Assembly (NCBI GenBank): GCA_039714995.1 | Contig: JBDLII010000029.1 | Location: 1-16,620 of the forward strand | Direction of reading: 5' to 3' | DNA: 16,620 nt | From: Sva-25 sp039714995 | GTDB taxonomy: Bacteria; Pseudomonadota; Gammaproteobacteria; Chromatiales; Chromatiaceae | Shown: in pieces, positions 13,095-16,620 of the stretch | Position numbering within the stretch: position 1 is the first letter of the stretch | How the letters are laid out: each line of letters begins with the position of its first letter | The notes under the pieces: model-generated | What the model was told of the DNA's origin: nothing | Seen by the model: the letters and a program-made list of their open reading frames with translations, nothing else | Database searches by the model: none | Position numbers and translations under genes: made by a program

Positions 13095-14636
13095 TCAAAC
13101 CTGCTGGGCGCGGAAGTCCCTGACGCGAATGCCGACAACGGCGAGAGTTGCAAAATAGAGCGCTGCGCCGGCCGTGACCCACAGCGCAATGTGGCCAACC
13201 TTCCACTGCCAGCCGGCATCCAGCCACTGCTGCAGCGGCCCCGCCAGCCACAACAGCATGCCGCCCATCACCGCGGCCGCGATGCCCGCACGCAGCAGCA
13301 ACAGCAACCAGCCTCGCGGGGGTTGATAGATCTCCCGTTTACGCAGTATCCGAAACAGCAGCGTGGCGTTGACAGTCGCCGCGATGGAGGTCGCCAGCGC
13401 CAGGCCGGCATGCTGCAGAAACTGCATCAGGATGATATTCATCACCATGTTGACCACCATCGCCACGATCGCGATCTTCACCGGCGTCTTGGTATCCTGT
13501 TGCGCATAAAACCCCGGCGCCAGCACCTTGATCATCATGAAGGGGATCAACCCGCATGAGTAGGCCATCAGGCTCCAGCGCGCCATCCGCACATCCTGCG
13601 CATCAAAGACATCCGACTGGAACAGCGTCGCGATCAACGGCCCGGCAAGCACCAGCAGGCCGACCGCGGCCGGAATCCCCAGCAGCACCGCCCAGCGCAT
13701 CGCCCAGTCGAGCATTGCCGAGAACTCCCGTGGTGAGGATTCGGCGTGTTTTTTCGACAGGTTGGGCAGAATCACCGTTCCCAGCGCCACCCCCAAAATG
13801 CCGACCGGAAACTCCATCAGCCGGTCGGAGTAGTAGAGCCAGGAGATGCTCCCCTTCTGCAGAAAGGAGGCGATCAAAGTATCGAGCAGCAGGTTCAACT
13901 GGGTGACCGAAACACCGAAGATCGCCGGCGCCATCAAGCGCAGCACCCGTGAAATCCCCTCATCCCTGAAGGTCGGCGTGGTAAATTTCGGCAGCAGTTT
14001 GAGACGGGCAAGAAAGGGCAGTTGAAAGGCAAACTGCGCAATCCCCGCGAACAGCACCCCCCAGGCCAGCGACATGATCGGTGGATCGACCAGCGGCGAC
14101 AGCCAGTAGGCGCAGGCGATCAGCACCAGGTTCAACAGCACCGGTGTAAACGCCGGGATGCCGAACTGGTTATGGGTGTTCAGGATGCCGCCGGCAAAGG
14201 CGGTCAGCGAGATGAACAGCAGGTAGGGGAAGGTGAGCCGCAGCATCTCCGCGGCAAGCTCGGCGTTGCCGCTGTCGCCAAAATACCACCCCGGCGCAAA
14301 CAGCGCGATCAGCAGCGGCGCACCGAGGACACCGATCACCGAGACGATCAACAGGATCAATCCCAGAGTGCTGGCAACATGGTCGACAAAGGTTTTCAGA
14401 TCCTCGAAGCTGCGGGTCGTCTTGTACTCGGAGAGCACCGGTACGAAGGCGACGGAGAAGGCGCCCTCGGCAAACAGCCGGCGCAGGAAGTTGGGTATCT
14501 TGAAGGCGACGAAAAAGGCGTCCGTCATCTCGTTGGCGCCGAACAGGCGTGCAAACACCAGGTCGCGGACAAAGCCAAGAATACGGGAGAGTGTCGTGTT
14601 GCCGCCGACCTTCGCCAGCGCATGCATCAGGCGCAC
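13095..14636 (-). CDS. murJ: Lipid II flippase MurJ
   Basis: The 513-residue polytopic protein is MurJ (MviN), which moves lipid II across the inner membrane for peptidoglycan synthesis. With the GTG start at 14636 it aligns from the first residue with E. coli MurJ, and Arg18, Arg24, Asp39 and Arg52 fall at the same numbers as the essential cavity residues. SRILGFVRD, TDAFFVAFKIPNFLRRLFAEGAF, WLYYSDRLMEFPVG (Arg272) and LAPGFYAQQDTKTPVKIA are family hallmarks. Fourteen hydrophobic segments can be fitted. AAGG lies ten bases before the GTG; the ATG three codons later is the alternative. Unlike many relatives it is not next to rpsT or ribF. It is convergent with btuB and divergent from the sucrose-phosphate synthase gene. 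Confidence 0.95.
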   Translation of the reverse strand: MRLMHALAKVGGNTTLSRILGFVRDLVFARLFGANEMTDAFFVAFKIPNFLRRLFAEGAFSVAFVPVLSEYKTTRSFEDLKTFVDHVASTLGLILLIVSVIGVLGAPLLIALFAPGWYFGDSGNAELAAEMLRLTFPYLLFISLTAFAGGILNTHNQFGIPAFTPVLLNLVLIACAYWLSPLVDPPIMSLAWGVLFAGIAQFAFQLPFLARLKLLPKFTTPTFRDEGISRVLRLMAPAIFGVSVTQLNLLLDTLIASFLQKGSISWLYYSDRLMEFPVGILGVALGTVILPNLSKKHAESSPREFSAMLDWAMRWAVLLGIPAAVGLLVLAGPLIATLFQSDVFDAQDVRMARWSLMAYSCGLIPFMMIKVLAPGFYAQQDTKTPVKIAIVAMVVNMVMNIILMQFLQHAGLALATSIAATVNATLLFRILRKREIYQPPRGWLLLLLRAGIAAAVMGGMLLWLAGPLQQWLDAGWQWKVGHIALWVTAGAALYFATLAVVGIRVRDFRAQQV

Positions 14637-14728
14637 AATTGTTCTACCTTGTGAAAAAGACGATTCCGGTGAAACGGATGGACAAAAAGATGTAGTATAC
14701 ATGCTGCACGGGCACAGTCAGAGCATCG

Positions 14729-16620
14729 ATGACACAAACAGGATCTCACAAGCGCTACCTGCTGCTGATCAGCATCCACGGCCTGATCCGCGGCAATGAC
14801 CTGGAACTGGGCCGGGATGCAGATACCGGCGGCCAGACCAAATACGTGCTGGATCTGGCGCGCAGCCTTGCCGAGCATGACGACGTCGAGCAGGTTGACC
14901 TGGTAACGCGCAAGATAGTCGATCCGGCAGTCAGCGATGACTATGCGCAATCCGTCGAACATCTGTCACCCGGAGCGCGCATCATCCGCATCGATGCCGG
15001 CGAGGAGGAGTACATCCCCAAGGAGCAGTTATGGGATCACCTCGACAGCTTCATGGACAACCTTGTCAACTGGCTCAACGACCAGCCCCGCATGCCTGAC
15101 CTGGTTCACAGCCACTATGCCGATGCCGGCTACGTCGGAGTGCGGCTCGCTCACATGCTGGGCGTGCCGCTGGTCCATACCGGGCATTCACTGGGCCGGG
15201 ACAAGCGCAAGAGACTGCTGGCAACGGGGCTCTCACGCGATGAGATCGAGCAGACCTACAACATGGTGCGGCGCATCGAGGCCGAGGAGGAGGTGCTGGC
15301 CAATGCGGAGCTGGTGATTACCAGCACCCAGAATGAAATCGAGGAGCAGTACGGGCTCTATAATTACTACGATCCGAGCCGCATGGAGGCCATCCCGCCA
15401 GGTACCGACCTGAAACAGTTCTATCCGCCGGCAGAGAGCGAAAAGATCGAATTCTCCAGGCAGCTGCTCCCCTTTCTGCGCGAACCGCATAAGCCGCTGA
15501 TCCTGGCCCTGTCGAGGCCGGACGAACGCAAAAACATCCATACCCTGCTGGAGGCTTTCGGCGAATCAGCTGAACTGCAGCAGCGAGCCAACCTGCTGAT
15601 CATCGCCGGCATCCGCGATGACATCCAGGAGATGGACGCAGGCGCGCAAACGGTGCTGACCAACCTGCTGCTGCTGATAGACAGCCATGACCTCTATGGC
15701 AAAGTCGCACTGCCCAAGCATCATCACCCTGACGAGGTGCCCGACATCTACCGCCTGGCCAGTGCAAGCGGCGGCGTCTTCATCAACCCGGCGCTGACCG
15801 AGCCCTTCGGCCTGACGCTGCTCGAGGCCGCCGCCAGCGGACTCCCTGTGGTCGCCACCGAAAACGGCGGTCCGGTGGATATCATCGCCAACTGCAACAA
15901 TGGCATCCTGGTCGACCCGCTGGACACCGCTGCCATCACCGAGGCGCTGCTCACGCTGTTGCTACAGCCCGATGCCTGGCGGCAGACGTCACAAAACGGC
16001 ATCAAGGGGGTTCGCCGCTACTACACATGGCGGGCGCATACCGATAACTATCTGGCAAGGATCGCCACGCTGCAGGGCAAGACCCAACCGGCGCCCGGAG
16101 AGCGGCCGGCGCCGCGGGCCGTGCGCTACCGTGAACGCGCTCTCTTCAGCGACCTCGACCAGAATCTGCTCGGCAATCAACAGATGCTGGATCAATTCTC
16201 CGAATTGGTGCGCGCAAACCGCAAATGCGTCACTTTCGGCATCGCAACAGGCCGCCGCCTGGATTCGGCGCTGAGTGTCATGAAGCGGCATCAGATTCCA
16301 TATCCTGACGTGCTCATCAGCAGTCTGGGTACGCGCATTCACTATGGCCGCTCATTAACCGAAGACGGCTTCTGGACAGATCATATCGACCATGACTGGC
16401 ACCCACACCGCATCCGGAGCACGCTGGCCGAACTGCCCGGTCTCAAGCTGCAACCAAGACGGGAACGCAGCCAGTTCAAGATCTCCTATTACTATGACCC
16501 GCGAACTGCTGCCACTGTTGATGAAATCATCACCCTGCTCAGGCAGAAGGATGTGACCGCCAATGTGTTCTACTCTTTTGGCCAGTACATCGATATCGTG
16601 CCGTCGCGCGCATCCAAGGG
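14729..16620 (+). CDS. Sucrose-phosphate synthase with HAD domain (3' end beyond window)
   Basis: The frame stays open for 630 codons from the ATG at 14729 to the window edge. It opens with LLLISIHGLIRG...LGRDADTGGQTKYVLDLARS, the sucrose-phosphate synthase N terminus, in which the glycine-rich loop binds the acceptor. HSLGRDK (153-159) and the GT4 donor motif EPFGLTLLEAAASGLPVVA with Glu358 and Glu366 follow, so UDP- or ADP-glucose is joined to fructose 6-phosphate. After a short linker a HAD domain begins with SDLDQNLLGN; Asp475 and Asp477 are intact, so it could also dephosphorylate sucrose 6-phosphate. The last residues read VPSRASKG, a conserved phosphatase motif. Sucrose is a compatible solute in such bacteria. 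Only a weak ribosome binding site is seen; the 92-base spacer to murJ must hold both promoters. Confidence 0.92.
   Translation, partial: MTQTGSHKRYLLLISIHGLIRGNDLELGRDADTGGQTKYVLDLARSLAEHDDVEQVDLVTRKIVDPAVSDDYAQSVEHLSPGARIIRIDAGEEEYIPKEQLWDHLDSFMDNLVNWLNDQPRMPDLVHSHYADAGYVGVRLAHMLGVPLVHTGHSLGRDKRKRLLATGLSRDEIEQTYNMVRRIEAEEEVLANAELVITSTQNEIEEQYGLYNYYDPSRMEAIPPGTDLKQFYPPAESEKIEFSRQLLPFLREPHKPLILALSRPDERKNIHTLLEAFGESAELQQRANLLIIAGIRDDIQEMDAGAQTVLTNLLLLIDSHDLYGKVALPKHHHPDEVPDIYRLASASGGVFINPALTEPFGLTLLEAAASGLPVVATENGGPVDIIANCNNGILVDPLDTAAITEALLTLLLQPDAWRQTSQNGIKGVRRYYTWRAHTDNYLARIATLQGKTQPAPGERPAPRAVRYRERALFSDLDQNLLGNQQMLDQFSELVRANRKCVTFGIATGRRLDSALSVMKRHQIPYPDVLISSLGTRIHYGRSLTEDGFWTDHIDHDWHPHRIRSTLAELPGLKLQPRRERSQFKISYYYDPRTAATVDEIITLLRQKDVTANVFYSFGQYIDIVPSRASK

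Noticed and set aside
14022..14654. Open reading frame of 210 codons on the plus strand.
   Set aside because: It is antisense to murJ and consists of Gln/Arg/Gly-rich sequence.

Overview
The window looks like chromosomal DNA of a sulfur-oxidising gammaproteobacterium. Supporting signs are the tusA-dsrE2 pair with a nearby rhodanese, a fused CysG siroheme synthase, an Fe-S type FNR regulator, RsmJ, MurJ and BtuB sequences of gammaproteobacterial type, and a sucrose-phosphate synthase like those of sulfur- and ammonia-oxidising proteobacteria. The organism is inferred from gene content and remembered protein families, with no database search. Nothing points to phage, plasmid, IS transposase or CRISPR; the mobile-type DNA is limited to short palindromic repeats.

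Layout. 1-99 is the end of an unidentified gene, followed by a MITE-like repeat (118-277). Reading leftwards come a YihY/BrkB membrane protein (287-1531) and fnr (1599-2366). A divergent cytochrome b561 gene (2477-3169) is followed by a terminator serving the opposite strand. The minus-strand block 3211-5358 holds dsrE2, tusA (own promoter), rsmJ and a single-domain rhodanese. An AT-rich divergent promoter region separates it from cysG (5519-6943, plus strand). grxD (7042-7380) and a glutamine-dependent amidotransferase of the asparagine synthetase family (7492-9270) are on the minus strand. A secreted lipase-like hydrolase (9411-10190) follows on the plus strand.

The 10191-11099 intergenic stretch is the densest regulatory region. 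It contains a hairpin, a consensus FNR box with a matching -10 element, a 47-codon membrane microprotein gene with a strong ribosome binding site, REP-like palindromes, and a promoter with a cobalamin riboswitch and terminator ahead of btuB (11100-12959). A palindromic repeat separates btuB from convergent murJ (13095-14636). A sucrose-phosphate synthase with a HAD phosphatase-like domain starts at 14729 and runs off the right edge.

How the genes fit together. Rhodanese, TusA and DsrE2 form a cytoplasmic sulfur-relay set, and CysG supplies siroheme for sulfite reductases such as DsrAB. FNR gives oxygen control, and a likely FNR target promoter lies in the same window. The amidotransferase (probably for N-acetylglutaminylglutamine amide) and the sucrose-phosphate synthase suggest two compatible-solute pathways, fitting a saline habitat. 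Most of this is ordinary core genome. The best candidate for something undescribed is the FNR-box promoter with the 47-residue membrane protein at 10279-10671.
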